DNA from: Alistipes sp.
Lineage (GTDB): Bacteria; Bacteroidota; Bacteroidia; Bacteroidales; Rikenellaceae
Direction: 5' to 3'
NCBI GenBank assembly: GCA_020026435.1
Contig: JAHHQK010000003.1
Location: forward strand, 1 to 64,000
DNA: 64,000 nucleotides
Within the stretch, counting starts at the first letter, position 1. Each line of letters opens with the position of its first letter. A program made the translations under genes and the position numbers. Of this stretch, positions 1 through 8,497 are shown one piece after another. The notes under the pieces were generated by a model. That model did not search any database and was not told where the DNA came from. It saw only the letters and a program-made list of their open reading frames with translations.

Positions 1-52
1 CCTGACCCCGTGCGTGACAGGCACGTATTCTAACCAGCTGAACTAACGCACC
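1..52 (-). tRNA. tRNA-Asp(GTC), 3' end outside the window
   Basis: Read on the minus strand, the sequence begins GGTGCGTTAGTTCAGCTGG, a normal acceptor and D-arm start. The anticodon arm GTGC-CTGTCAC-GCAC carries anticodon GTC. The variable region and TpsiC arm lie beyond the left edge, so the gene is partial only because of the window limit. A good minus-strand promoter lies about 75 bases upstream. Confidence 0.9.
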
Positions 53-124
53 GTGGTTTTATGTTCGCTTTCGTTTGTCTCCCGATAACCTTTCGGCTTT
101 CGTTTTGTTTCCCGATTGCGATTG

Positions 125-155
125 CAAAGGTAGCACAAATTTCGTTAACTCCAAA
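125..155 (-). promoter_or_regulatory. Promoter for tRNA-Asp (Bacteroidales type)
   Basis: On the minus strand TTTG (155-152) and TACCTTTG (132-125) are separated by 19 bases, matching the -33/-7 consensus of Bacteroidetes primary sigma promoters. It points at the tRNA-Asp gene and starts just past the end of rsmD. Confidence 0.75.
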
Positions 156-160
156 CTTTT

Positions 161-697
161 TTACAACTTTTTGAAGAAGGAAAATTGCACGCTTCCGTAA
201 CTTCTTAATTGCCAGAACTCGGGGTGATCGGAAAAATCCAACTTTTTGGAGTGCTCAAATACGAAAATACCCTCTTTGCGCAGCAGATCTCCTGCGAGAA
301 CCTCGCTGACGATTCCGTCGAGTCCTTCCAAATCGTAGGGAGCGTCGGAAAAAATCAGATCGAATTGCTTGGGGCAGCTCTTGATGTAGCGGAAGACATT
401 GGCCTTTACGGGGTAGAAATTCTCCATACCAAGTTCTTTGGCCGTGTGGCGGATGAACTCGTAGTGTACGGGGTTGATCTCCACGGAGGTGACGCTGCGG
501 GCACCGCGCGAGGCGAATTCATAGCTGATGGATCCCGTTCCCGCGAACAGATCCAGCACATCGCACTCCTCGAAGTCGATGAGGTTACCCAATACGTTGA
601 ACAGGTTTTCTTTGGCGAAATCCGTCGTAGGACGGGCTCTGAGGTTGCGGGGCGGGTTGATGGAGCGTCCTTTGTATTTACCGCTGACTATTCGCAT
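161..697 (-). CDS. rsmD: 16S rRNA (guanine966-N2)-methyltransferase RsmD
   Basis: RsmD methylates G966 of 16S rRNA in the 30S subunit, using S-adenosylmethionine. The 178-residue length is usual for the family. The N-terminus has MRIVSG-KYKGR followed by RPTTD. The SAM-binding motif I is DLFAGTG near residue 49, with an acidic VEIN loop after it. Catalytic motif IV reads SDAPY rather than the common DPPY, a small variation. The start overlaps the end of the upstream DUF3822-like gene by 10 bases, so the two are probably translationally coupled in a three-gene operon driven from about position 2050. Confidence 0.92.
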   Translation of the reverse strand: MRIVSGKYKGRSINPPRNLRARPTTDFAKENLFNVLGNLIDFEECDVLDLFAGTGSISYEFASRGARSVTSVEINPVHYEFIRHTAKELGMENFYPVKANVFRYIKSCPKQFDLIFSDAPYDLEGLDGIVSEVLAGDLLRKEGIFVFEHSKKLDFSDHPEFWQLRSYGSVQFSFFKKL

Positions 698-1365
698 AAG
701 GTTTTGATAAATCGTTTCCCAAATAATTTGCGCAGGCGTTTCGTGTCGCTGCCTGCCAGCTGCAATTCGTGTTCTCCGGCCGGAAATTCGGCGTTCATCC
801 GATCGAAGATCAGATTCAGATCGGCATCATTCTGTGCCGGGAGCACTTCGGCCATAAGGAGCGATCTGCGGTATACCTTAATATATATAAGGTCTCCTTC
901 GCGGTCGATCCATATCGTGCGTTCGGTCGATGCCGGGCGGTGGAGCAGGGGGGAGGAGAATTTTAAGGGGCGGTCCTGTGTCTTTTCGCGGACCTGATCC
1001 AGGGCGGCACGGTTGAGAGCCATCACGGCGCAGACCTCGTTTTCGACGACTGACACGGTGTTTTCCCTCGATGCCGCCTTGTTGCAACCTCCGGGTTCGT
1101 GGCTCACGGGGCTGATCACCACCTCTTCGTCCACGAAGGGCGGCATGCCGTTTGCGGCCAGCAGTAGAGCGGGATTTGATCCTTCGAGGAATTTGGTGGG
1201 CACGAGGGCCGTCTTGGGCGAATATACGCACACTTCGACCTCCGCGTCACCTTCCAACAACGAGTCAAGTCCCCTCACTGAAAAAGAGTGTCCATCCAAC
1301 AGAAGCTGAATGGACACCTTATTGTCGCGGATTGCGGGATTAGTCTTCCCAGTTACCTGCCTCAT
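688..1365 (-). CDS. DUF3822-like protein
   Basis: A soluble protein of 225 residues if translation starts at 1365. It resembles the Bacteroidetes DUF3822 family, whose members show a phrase like SIQLLLDGHSFSV near the N-terminus and occur next to rsmD. The molecular function is unknown. There is no signal peptide or membrane segment. An in-frame ATG at 1398 would add 11 residues and lengthen the overlap with the upstream gene. I prefer 1365 because its product begins just before the conserved region. The gene overlaps its upstream neighbour by 26 bases and rsmD by 10, which argues for one transcript. The family name comes from memory of the motif, not from a search. Confidence 0.65.
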   Translation of the reverse strand: MRQVTGKTNPAIRDNKVSIQLLLDGHSFSVRGLDSLLEGDAEVEVCVYSPKTALVPTKFLEGSNPALLLAANGMPPFVDEEVVISPVSHEPGGCNKAASRENTVSVVENEVCAVMALNRAALDQVREKTQDRPLKFSSPLLHRPASTERTIWIDREGDLIYIKVYRRSLLMAEVLPAQNDADLNLIFDRMNAEFPAGEHELQLAGSDTKRLRKLFGKRFIKTLCE

Positions 1366-1984
1366 TGTTACCAGTTTCCATTGAACCGAACTTGACACCG
1401 GGGTAACGGTTGAAGTTGTTGACCTCGTCGTCGATCAGGTTGATGATCTCCTGACGATACTCAACGGTGTCGAGGAACTGTTTGTAGGGAATGCGGCACT
1501 CAACGACAGGGATCACGACCTTCGACTCGGTGGTGATGATACCTGCCTCGAGGATGTACTGAGTCTTGTTGTCGGTACCGGGGACGAAGCGGAGGTTCTT
1601 GATGTCGTTGACCGAGAGGTGTTTGGGCGAGAATACCGTGTCGATAACGGCAACGGTGAACTCCTCGACGTTCTTTTTCTTCATTTTTTTCAGCTGAGCC
1701 ATGGCAACCGAGTCATCCTCGTCGACCAGTTTACGCTCCAGCACGAGGCTGTCGTTCAAGAGGAACTCGGTCAGCGTATCGAACGAAGCGGTGAAACGCT
1801 GATACTTCGATTTGAAGGCACGCTGAGCGGTACGGATGTCTTTGATGCGGTCGATAACCTGGGATTTTTTGGTTTTCAACTCAACCTCTTTGAAACGGAT
1901 GGGAGTCGAAATCTGCTGGTAGATAACGTAGACCAGGCATACGATCAGGGCAGCAAGGACGATTTGAGAGATTTTTTTTACCAT
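1340..1984 (-). CDS. Membrane-anchored protein of unknown function
   Basis: First gene of the rsmD operon, 214 residues from the ATG at 1984. A longer reading from 2038 adds 18 residues and would put the start very close to the predicted transcription start. Residues about 4-23 form one hydrophobic segment (KISQIVLAALIVCLVYVIY), so the protein is probably a single-pass inner-membrane protein with the rest in the periplasm. The next 90 residues are rich in K, R, E and Q and may be coiled coil; a more structured C-terminal half follows. I do not recognise the family. Promoter at 2050-2080. Confidence 0.75.
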   Translation of the reverse strand: MVKKISQIVLAALIVCLVYVIYQQISTPIRFKEVELKTKKSQVIDRIKDIRTAQRAFKSKYQRFTASFDTLTEFLLNDSLVLERKLVDEDDSVAMAQLKKMKKKNVEEFTVAVIDTVFSPKHLSVNDIKNLRFVPGTDNKTQYILEAGIITTESKVVIPVVECRIPYKQFLDTVEYRQEIINLIDDEVNNFNRYPGVKFGSMETGNNEAGNWED

Positions 1985-2025
1985 TTTAATATTTGTTATT
2001 AAGTTTGTACAAAATTTATGCAGAT

Positions 2026-3441
2026 ATGCTGAATACACATATTGCGACCCAAATTTACGCTAAAATTTGTTTTGAAACAACATCGGGGCAAAAAAAAATC
2101 ATAGAAATGTTGTCTGACTATCTTTCTGATGATGATTTTTCGAGAATTTTTGTGCTGAACGGCTATGCGGGCACCGGAAAGACGACGCTGATTGCGGGTC
2201 TGGTCGGGGCATTGACCGAGTCGGGTGTGCGCACCGTGCTGTTAGCTCCGACGGGCCGTGCGGCGAAAGTGCTGTCGCACTACACTGGACAGAAGGCCCT
2301 GACGATCCACAAGCGCATCTACCGCGAGCGGACCAATGCCGACTATGAGTCGAAATTCTCGCTGGCGCCCAACCCCGAACGGGGGGCGGTGTTTATCGTC
2401 GACGAGGCTTCGATGATCCCCGACGGTGCATCCGACGGTTTCCGCTTTGGGAGCGGGTCGCTGCTGGAGGATCTGGTGTGCTATGTGCGCAGCGGCCGCG
2501 ACTGCCGGCTGATCCTGGTGGGTGACAGTGCGCAGCTGCCGCCCGTGGGGTGTGATTTCAGTCCTGCGCTCGATGTGCCGACGCTGTCGCGCTTCGGGAA
2601 TGTGATCTACGGCACGATGGACGAGGTGGTGCGCCAGGAGGCCGAGTCGGGCATCCTGTTCAATGCCACGCTGGTGCGGTGTATGCTCGAAAACAACATC
2701 ATCGAGGTGCCGCATTTCAAGATGGACTTTCCCGACATCGTGGCCCTGGAGGGGGGCGATCTGCTCGAGACCTTGCAGGACTGCTACTACCGCTACGGCC
2801 GTGATGAAACGATCGTCATCACGCGCTCCAACAAGCGGGCCAACCGTTATAATGAAGGTATCCGCCACAACATCCTCGGGGCGGAGGAGGCGATCGAGAG
2901 CGGCGATATGCTGATGGTGGTCAAGAACAACTACCACTTCACGGATCAGATCGAGGATTGCCCCATGAGCTTCATGGCCAACGGCGACATCGCTCGCCTG
3001 AAACGCCTGCGCCGCTTCGAGGATTTCTACGGCTTCCACTTTGCCAACGCCGTGCTGGAATTTCCCGACTACGAGGGCATGGAACTCGATTGCAAGATTC
3101 TGCTCGACACCATCACGTCGGAATCCCCGTCGCTGACCCGCGAGGAGAGTACGCGCCTTTTCTACGAGGTCGAGAAGGATTACCTCGACGTCAAGAGCAA
3201 GATCAAACGCTTCAAGGAGATCCGCGAGAATCCCCACTACAATGCCGTGCAGGTCAAGTTCTCCTATGCCGTCACCTGCCATAAGTCCCAGGGTGGACAG
3301 TGGCGGGCGGTCTTTGTCGACCGGTGTCTGTTCGGCGACGAGGAGATGTCGCGCGATATGTTGCGGTGGCTCTATACGGCCATGGCGCGAGCCTCCGAAC
3401 GACTTTATTTGGTTAATTTCGATGAACGATTCTATGAATGA
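2026..3441 (+). CDS. RecD-like ATP-dependent DNA helicase (SF1)
   Basis: A 471-residue superfamily 1 helicase of the short RecD/Pif1-like type common in Bacteroidetes, expected to unwind DNA using ATP. Walker A is GYAGTGKTT near residue 47. Motif Ia is LLAPTGRAA, the DEAS box is motif II, GDSAQLPPV is motif III, and VTCHKSQGG with YTAMARA are the C-terminal motifs V and VI. The start at 2026 (MLNTHIATQIY) fits the family better than the ATG at 1993. A TAAGTTTG box at 2000-2007 would give a leader of about 12 bases. The 3' end overlaps the glycosylase-family gene, suggesting a shared DNA-repair operon. Confidence 0.88.
   Translation: MLNTHIATQIYAKICFETTSGQKKIIEMLSDYLSDDDFSRIFVLNGYAGTGKTTLIAGLVGALTESGVRTVLLAPTGRAAKVLSHYTGQKALTIHKRIYRERTNADYESKFSLAPNPERGAVFIVDEASMIPDGASDGFRFGSGSLLEDLVCYVRSGRDCRLILVGDSAQLPPVGCDFSPALDVPTLSRFGNVIYGTMDEVVRQEAESGILFNATLVRCMLENNIIEVPHFKMDFPDIVALEGGDLLETLQDCYYRYGRDETIVITRSNKRANRYNEGIRHNILGAEEAIESGDMLMVVKNNYHFTDQIEDCPMSFMANGDIARLKRLRRFEDFYGFHFANAVLEFPDYEGMELDCKILLDTITSESPSLTREESTRLFYEVEKDYLDVKSKIKRFKEIRENPHYNAVQVKFSYAVTCHKSQGGQWRAVFVDRCLFGDEEMSRDMLRWLYTAMARASERLYLVNFDERFYE
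2050..2080 (-). promoter_or_regulatory. Promoter of the rsmD operon
   Basis: Minus strand: TTG (2080-2078), 20 bases, TAAATTTG (2057-2050). The predicted start is near 2043, about 60 bases before the ATG at 1984. The promoter lies inside the 5' end of the divergent helicase gene, so the two transcription units overlap head to head. Confidence 0.65.
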
Positions 3442-4066
3442 CAATTTTTGGGGCACCTCAGACGGGTCTTCCCCCGTACAGCCCGCAAGCGAACGCCACC
3501 CGTTGCCGCCTTTCCTGCCCTCGGGGGCGCGGGTTCTGATGCTGGGCAGTTTTCCGCCGCAGAAGAAACGCTGGTCGATGGAGTTCTTTTACCCCAACCT
3601 CCAGAACGATATGTGGCGCATTGTAGGCTACCTGGACACGGGCGACAAGTCCCATTTCCTGACTCCCGACGGGCGGAAGTTCGACCGCGAACGCATCGAG
3701 ACGTTCTGCCGTGAGCGAGGCATTGCCCTTTACGATACGGCCGAGGAGGTCATCCGCCTGAAGGACAATGCTTCGGACCGGTTTTTGCAGGTCGTGCGCG
3801 AGATCGATCTGAAGGCCCTCCTGGAGCGTATTCCCCGGTGTGAGGCGATCGTGGTGACGGGGCAGAAGGCAGCCGACACCCTGTGCCGCATCACGGGGTG
3901 CGACGACCCGAAGGTGGGGTGCTGGTGTTGGATGCACTACGCCGGCCGCGATTTGCGCTTCTGGCGTATGCCCTCCTCCTCGCGGGCCTATCCGCGTCCC
4001 GTGGAGTGGAAGGCGGAGTTCTACCGCCCGATGTTTGAAGAGTGTGGGGTGATTGCAAAAAAGTGA
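3422..4066 (+). CDS. Uracil-DNA glycosylase-family protein
   Basis: A 214-residue member of a uracil-DNA glycosylase-like family seen in Bacteroidetes, predicted to excise damaged or deaminated bases. The active-site-like block LMLGSFPP-QKKRW near residue 40 is followed by EFFYPN-NDMWRI. Further on come VVTGQKAADTL and a late MPSSSRAYP segment, the positions where UDG-fold enzymes bind DNA. The start overlaps the helicase stop; ATGs at 3422 and 3434 are both possible, the latter giving a short ATGA-type overlap. The exact substrate (uracil, hypoxanthine or other) cannot be read from the sequence. Confidence 0.75.
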   Translation: MNDSMNDNFWGTSDGSSPVQPASERHPLPPFLPSGARVLMLGSFPPQKKRWSMEFFYPNLQNDMWRIVGYLDTGDKSHFLTPDGRKFDRERIETFCRERGIALYDTAEEVIRLKDNASDRFLQVVREIDLKALLERIPRCEAIVVTGQKAADTLCRITGCDDPKVGCWCWMHYAGRDLRFWRMPSSSRAYPRPVEWKAEFYRPMFEECGVIAKK

Positions 4067-4076
4067 AGCCGGGATG

Positions 4077-4107
4077 TTGTTCCCCTGCGGAAAATAGAGT
4101 ATCTTTG
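4077..4107 (+). promoter_or_regulatory. mutS promoter
   Basis: TTG (4077-4079), 20 bases, TATCTTTG (4100-4107). The predicted start is near 4113, about 55 bases before the GTG start of mutS. Confidence 0.75.
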
Positions 4108-4169
4108 TAAGAATATTTATAGGTAACCGGGTGTCGGGATGACCGACTCCGTTTTAAGACAGGACAGTT

Positions 4170-6881
4170 GTGGCTGAGGATCAGGAAAAAAAGAGTAAAG
4201 AGACGAAAAAGGACAATAAGCGGTATGTCGAAACCCCGCTTATGAAGCAATATTATTCGATCAAGGCGGTGCACCCCGATGCCGTCTTGTTGTTCCGTGT
4301 GGGCGACTTCTACGAGACCTTCGGCGAGGATGCCATCAAGGCGAGCGGCATTTTGGGCATTACGCTCACACGTCGGGCCAATGGTGCGGCGTCCTATGTC
4401 GAGTTGGCAGGATTTCCCTATCACGCCATCGATACCTACCTCCCGAAATTGGTGCGGGCGGGTGAGCGTGTGGCCATCTGCGAGCAGCTGGAAGATCCCA
4501 AACTGGTCAAAGGACTGGTCAAGCGCGGGGTCATCGAGCTGGTGACGCCCGGTGTGGCGATGAACGACAACATCCTCTCTAACAAGGAGAACACCTACCT
4601 GGGGTCGGTCTGCTTCGGCAGCAAGACGACGGGTGTGGCCTTCCTCGACATCTCGACCGGAGAGTTCTACGTGTCGGAAGGTGATGACGTCTATGTCGAC
4701 AAGCTCATCTCGAATCTCGCCCCCAAGGAGATCATCTACCAGCGCGGCTACGAAGACCGTTTCTCGCAGTCGTTCGGCACGCGCCACTATACCTACCGCC
4801 TCGACGATTGGGTCTTTTCGGAGGACATCAACCGCGAGAAGCTCTGCAAGCAGCTGGGCACCAAATCGCTGAAGGGCTTTGGCGTGGACCGTTTTTCGAG
4901 CGGCATTTCGGCGGCGGGTGCGATCCTCTATTACCTGGACTTCACCGAACATCGCGACACGGCCCATATCCGCTCCCTGAAGCGCATCGACCGCGACGAC
5001 TCGGTGTGGATCGACAAATTCACGATTCGCAATCTGGAGCTTTTCTCGACCAACGAATCCAACGTGAAGGGTTGCTTTGCGGGCGTGATCGACCGCACGC
5101 AGACCCCGATGGGTGGCCGTATGCTGCGCCGCTGGATCTCCATGCCGCTGAAAGATCCCCAAAAGATCAACGCCCGCCTCGATGTGGTGGACCGCTTTGT
5201 CCATAAATCCGACCTGGCCGCCGCGGCCCGCGAGGAGGTGGCGATGGTGGGGGATATGGAGCGTATTGCCTCGCGTATTGCCACATCGAGGGTTACGCCC
5301 CGCGAGCTGGTGCAGCTCAAGGACTCGCTCACGGCGGTCGAGGCTCTGAAAACGCGCCTTGCGGCCTCCGACGAGAGCCACCTCAAGCAGCTGGCCGCCG
5401 AGCTTGATCCGCTGGCGGCTGTCCGCGACCGCATAGCCACGGATATCTACCCCGATCCGCAGAACAACCAGATCCAGAAGGGCGGCGTGATTGCCGACGG
5501 GGTCAATGCCCAGCTGGACGACCTGCGCCGCATCGCGCTCCACGGCAAGGACTATCTGGCCCGTATCCAGCAGCGCGAGAGCGAGGCTACGGGTATCCCC
5601 TCGCTGAAGATCGGCTATAACAACGTCTTCGGCTACTATATCGAGGTGCGCAATACCCATAAGGACAAGGTCCCCGAGAGCTGGATCCGCAAACAGACGC
5701 TGACCAGTGCCGAACGCTATATCACCGAAGAGTTGAAGGAGTACGAGCAGAAGATCCTCGGGGCCGAGGAGCAGATGCTCCAGCTCGAAATGCAGATCTA
5801 TACCGAACTCATCGAATTTATCTCCGGTTCGCTTCAGATCCTTCTGGGCGATGCCGCGGCCGTGGCCCGTATCGACTGCCTGCTGTCGTTTGCCGAGCTG
5901 GCTGTGGAGCGGCACTATGTCCGTCCGGAGCTGGACGAGGGCAAGGTCATCGACATCAAACAGGGCCGCCACCCTGTGATCGAGACGCTGATGCCCGTGG
6001 GCGAGGAGTATATCCCCAACGACGTGATGCTGGACGACGAGAACCAGCAGATCATGATCATCACGGGACCCAATATGTCGGGTAAGTCGGCCCTTCTGCG
6101 TCAGACGGCCCTCATCATCCTTATGGCCCAGATGGGGTCGTTCGTACCGGCGGCTTCGGCCCATATTGGCGTGGTGGACAAGATCTTTACGCGTGTGGGA
6201 GCTTCGGACAACATCTCCCAGGGCGAGTCGACCTTCATGGTCGAGATGCTGGAGTCGGCCTCGATTCTCAACAACATCTCGGACCGCAGTATCGTCCTCC
6301 TGGACGAGATCGGCCGCGGCACGAGTACCTACGACGGTATTTCGATCGCATGGGCTATGGTCGAGTACCTCCACAATCACCCCACGGCCCATGCCAAGAC
6401 GCTCTTTGCGACCCACTACCACGAGTTGAACGAGATGGAGGGGATGTGCCCCCGGGTGAAGAACTTCCACGTCTCGATCAAGGAGGTGGGCAATCAGATC
6501 GTCTTCCTGCGCAAGCTCGAACCGGGCGGCACGGAACATTCGTTCGGTATTCATGTGGCCCGTATGGCGGGTATGCCCCTGCCGGTGGTGTCGCGTGCCG
6601 ACGAGATCCTGCGCAACCTCGAACAGGTCTACGGCAACAACGAGATCGTTCCCACGAAGAGCCTCAAGGAGCGTGGCAAGGGACATAAACTCTCGGCCAG
6701 GGGTGTGCGTGATGCCGCCGAGCAGGCCGTGCCGCAGAATATGCAGCTGTCGATGTTCCAGTTGGACGATCCCGTCCTGGTGCAGATCCGCGATCAGATC
6801 AAGGGCCTGGACATCAACTCCCTGACCCCGATCGAGGCACTCAACAAGCTCAATGAGATCAAGAAGATCACGGGTTTGTAG
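4170..6881 (+). CDS. mutS: DNA mismatch repair protein MutS
   Basis: MutS recognises mismatches and small loops and recruits MutL. The 903 residues match MutS1. The mismatch-binding domain holds GDFYETF near residue 48, with the Phe and Glu that contact the mismatch. The ATPase domain has Walker [10 protein letters not shown] near residue 635, [14 protein letters not shown] as Walker B and signature, and ATHYHEL. The C-terminal tail ([18 protein letters not shown]) is the usual dimerization tail. Translation is read from GTG at 4170; no ATG occurs before MKQYYS, which would cut into the conserved N-terminus. It is a single-gene unit with its own promoter and terminator. Confidence 0.97.
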   Translation: MAEDQEKKSKETKKDNKRYVETPLMKQYYSIKAVHPDAVLLFRVGDFYETFGEDAIKASGILGITLTRRANGAASYVELAGFPYHAIDTYLPKLVRAGERVAICEQLEDPKLVKGLVKRGVIELVTPGVAMNDNILSNKENTYLGSVCFGSKTTGVAFLDISTGEFYVSEGDDVYVDKLISNLAPKEIIYQRGYEDRFSQSFGTRHYTYRLDDWVFSEDINREKLCKQLGTKSLKGFGVDRFSSGISAAGAILYYLDFTEHRDTAHIRSLKRIDRDDSVWIDKFTIRNLELFSTNESNVKGCFAGVIDRTQTPMGGRMLRRWISMPLKDPQKINARLDVVDRFVHKSDLAAAAREEVAMVGDMERIASRIATSRVTPRELVQLKDSLTAVEALKTRLAASDESHLKQLAAELDPLAAVRDRIATDIYPDPQNNQIQKGGVIADGVNAQLDDLRRIALHGKDYLARIQQRESEATGIPSLKIGYNNVFGYYIEVRNTHKDKVPESWIRKQTLTSAERYITEELKEYEQKILGAEEQMLQLEMQIYTELIEFISGSLQILLGDAAAVARIDCLLSFAELAVERHYVRPELDEGKVIDIKQGRHPVIETLMPVGEEYIPNDVMLDDENQQIMIITGPNMSGKSALLRQTALIILMAQMGSFVPAASAHIGVVDKIFTRVGASDNISQGESTFMVEMLESASILNNISDRSIVLLDEIGRGTSTYDGISIAWAMVEYLHNHPTAHAKTLFATHYHELNEMEGMCPRVKNFHVSIKEVGNQIVFLRKLEPGGTEHSFGIHVARMAGMPLPVVSRADEILRNLEQVYGNNEIVPTKSLKERGKGHKLSARGVRDAAEQAVPQNMQLSMFQLDDPVLVQIRDQIKGLDINSLTPIEALNKLNEIKKITGL

Positions 6882-6932
6882 CCCCTTAGGGCGGTGTGGA
6901 CTTTGGGGTCTATGCTTGGGTAATATACTTTT

Positions 6933-6982
6933 GATGCCCCGCAAATGGATGGATTGAAGATCCGTTTGCGGGGCATCTTTTT
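6933..6982 (+). terminator. mutS terminator
   Basis: A perfect 13-bp stem (6933-6945 with 6965-6977) is followed by TTTTT. It lies 50 bases after the mutS stop. A complete promoter-like pair sits immediately in front of it (see findings). Confidence 0.85.
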
Positions 6983-7017
6983 GTGGGTTGTAAGAGGAAG
7001 CCTAATTCCCGAACATG

Positions 7018-7054
7018 AAAAATCCCCTCGCGGAGATTGCTCCGTGCGGGGATT
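7018..7054 (-). terminator. lrgAB terminator
   Basis: The inverted repeat AATCCCC...GGGGATT (7021-7027 with 7048-7054) extends inward with near-complete pairing around CGCGGAG/CTCCGTG. On the minus strand the stem is followed by a run of T. It lies just after the lrgB stop and faces the mutS terminator. Confidence 0.8.
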
Positions 7055-7081
7055 GTATCCTGTGATTCGATGGTCAAGGAA

Positions 7082-7777
7082 TCAATATAAGTATCGTTCG
7101 ATCAGGGGGAGAAGCAGGGCAGTGGTCAAACCCATCAAGGCCATGGCCAATCCCGAGAGTGCACCTTCCACAGCTCCGATCTCAATGGCTCGGGCCGTAC
7201 CCACACCGTGAGAAGCCGATCCGAGGGCGAATCCAAGAGCCATGGGGTCTTTTACGCGGGCGATTTTCAGAATCCACTCGCCGAACAACGACCCGAAGAT
7301 CCCGACACAGAATACCACCACCGAGGTGATCGAGATGATTCCGCCCAGAGGTTCGATTACGGCCACGGCAATCGGCACGGTGACCGACTTTGGGGCCAGC
7401 GACGTTACGATCTCGCGCTCCGCTCCGAAGGCCGACGCGATGTAGACCACGCTGAGGATACCCGTGATGCACCCTACGAGGGTCGATATGGCCACAGGCA
7501 TCAGATTGCCCTTGATCTGCTCCATCTGTTCGTACATGAGGTATCCCAATGCTACGACCGACAGTCCGAGGGCAAAATCCAAAATCGAGGTGGCCTGCTT
7601 GTACTCGGTGTACTCTATGCCGCAGAGGTTCAGAATGCCGATCATGGCCACGAAGGTCAGCAATACGGGATGCAGGAGGATGAAGTGTGTGCGGCGGAAC
7701 AAGGCCCCGCCCAGCGAGTAGAGGGCGACGGTGGCGGTGAGCATGAACAGGTCGCTGTGGATGATGTTTTCGATCAT
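7082..7777 (-). CDS. lrgB: LrgB/CidB-family membrane protein
   Basis: A 231-residue polytopic inner-membrane protein of the LrgB family. Family members act with LrgA/CidA-type holin-like proteins in control of murein hydrolase activity, lysis or export of small organic acids. Diagnostic blocks are LAPKSVTVPIA near residue 128 and GSASHGVGTARA near residue 190. About seven hydrophobic segments are visible. The start ATG overlaps the lrgA stop by 4 bases, so the pair is translationally coupled. The actual transported substrate is not shown by the sequence. Confidence 0.9.
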   Translation of the reverse strand: MIENIIHSDLFMLTATVALYSLGGALFRRTHFILLHPVLLTFVAMIGILNLCGIEYTEYKQATSILDFALGLSVVALGYLMYEQMEQIKGNLMPVAISTLVGCITGILSVVYIASAFGAEREIVTSLAPKSVTVPIAVAVIEPLGGIISITSVVVFCVGIFGSLFGEWILKIARVKDPMALGFALGSASHGVGTARAIEIGAVEGALSGLAMALMGLTTALLLPLIERYLY

Positions 7778-8130
7778 GCTTCGACCTCCTTTCTGTCTTT
7801 ATGGTTGTTGAACCACTGGAACGATCTTCCGACCACCACCAGCACGATCACCGTGCTGACAACGGCGGCCACCACAATCGCCCACAGATTGGCGGCAATA
7901 GCTTCGTAGGAGACCATGAGTCCCACACCGAAGGGAACAAAAAACAGGGCCATTGTGCCCAACAGGAAGCGTGCGGCAGGACGTACGCTTTCGGCCTTTA
8001 CCCATTTCATGCGCAGGGCCGTGAACAGGAGCACCATCCCGATGATATTGCCCGAGATGTATCCGTTCATGCAGTAACTCAATACGTTACCTGCAAACCA
8101 AAAGAGTAGTATATAACACAATCCGATCAT
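7774..8130 (-). CDS. lrgA: LrgA/CidA-family holin-like protein
   Basis: A 118-residue protein with four hydrophobic segments and a charged C-terminus, the size and layout of the CidA/LrgA family. The GNIIGMVLLF segment near residue 27 and FVPFGVGLM near residue 63 fit family positions. It is the first gene of a two-gene operon with lrgB. A TACCTTTG box at 8146-8139 on the minus strand would start the transcript within a few bases of the ATG, so the mRNA may be nearly leaderless. A downstream start would remove the first membrane segment and is unlikely. Confidence 0.88.
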   Translation of the reverse strand: MIGLCYILLFWFAGNVLSYCMNGYISGNIIGMVLLFTALRMKWVKAESVRPAARFLLGTMALFFVPFGVGLMVSYEAIAANLWAIVVAAVVSTVIVLVVVGRSFQWFNNHKDRKEVEA

Positions 8131-8138
8131 AACGGCCG

Positions 8139-8171
8139 CAAAGGTAGAAAAGAAAAAGGCAGGTTGTTCAA
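8139..8171 (-). promoter_or_regulatory. Candidate lrgAB promoter
   Basis: Minus strand TACCTTTG (8146-8139) is a perfect -7 box. The nearest TTG upstream (8171-8169) is 22 bases away, slightly long for the consensus. The predicted start is only 0-4 bases before the lrgA ATG. Confidence 0.5.
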
Positions 8172-8497
8172 TTTATCCTAAAAATTTTTAATAACAGCCC
8201 GCCATCCGCCCGCTGTCTGCTCGCAGTCTTCCCAAAACCGGCAGCCGGGTGTTTCCCGCAGGATCCGCTCTTACATTCGTTCCGATCTAAGGTTCTGCGG
8301 GGTGCCTGTCCTTTGGATTATATGAAAAAAATCTTGGAAAAGATGCTTTTTCCCGTATCTTTGATCAATTAAGAACTGTTTTTCGGATTCCACCGAAGAT
8401 TATGTCTGGCCACTCGTCGGCCCTTGAGGAAAGTCGGGGAGCGGTAAAATATTCGGGATCGACACTTGAATATCTGATTAAAAAAGAACATACGCCT
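8172..8497 (+). promoter_or_regulatory. Spacer with promoter for the retropepsin gene
   Basis: This 326-base spacer holds no convincing gene. It contains a clear plus-strand promoter: TTG (8334-8336), 19 bases, TATCTTTG (8356-8363). That leaves a leader of about 130 bases before the ATG at 8498. The reading frame is open from 8402, but the preceding 32 codons are not needed because the signal peptide begins at 8498. Confidence 0.6.

Noticed and set aside
3891..6944. Minus-strand open frame of 1017 codons opposite mutS
   Set aside because: It is the antisense of a complete, motif-bearing mutS. His/Asp/Leu-rich composition is typical of a shadow frame in GC-rich DNA.
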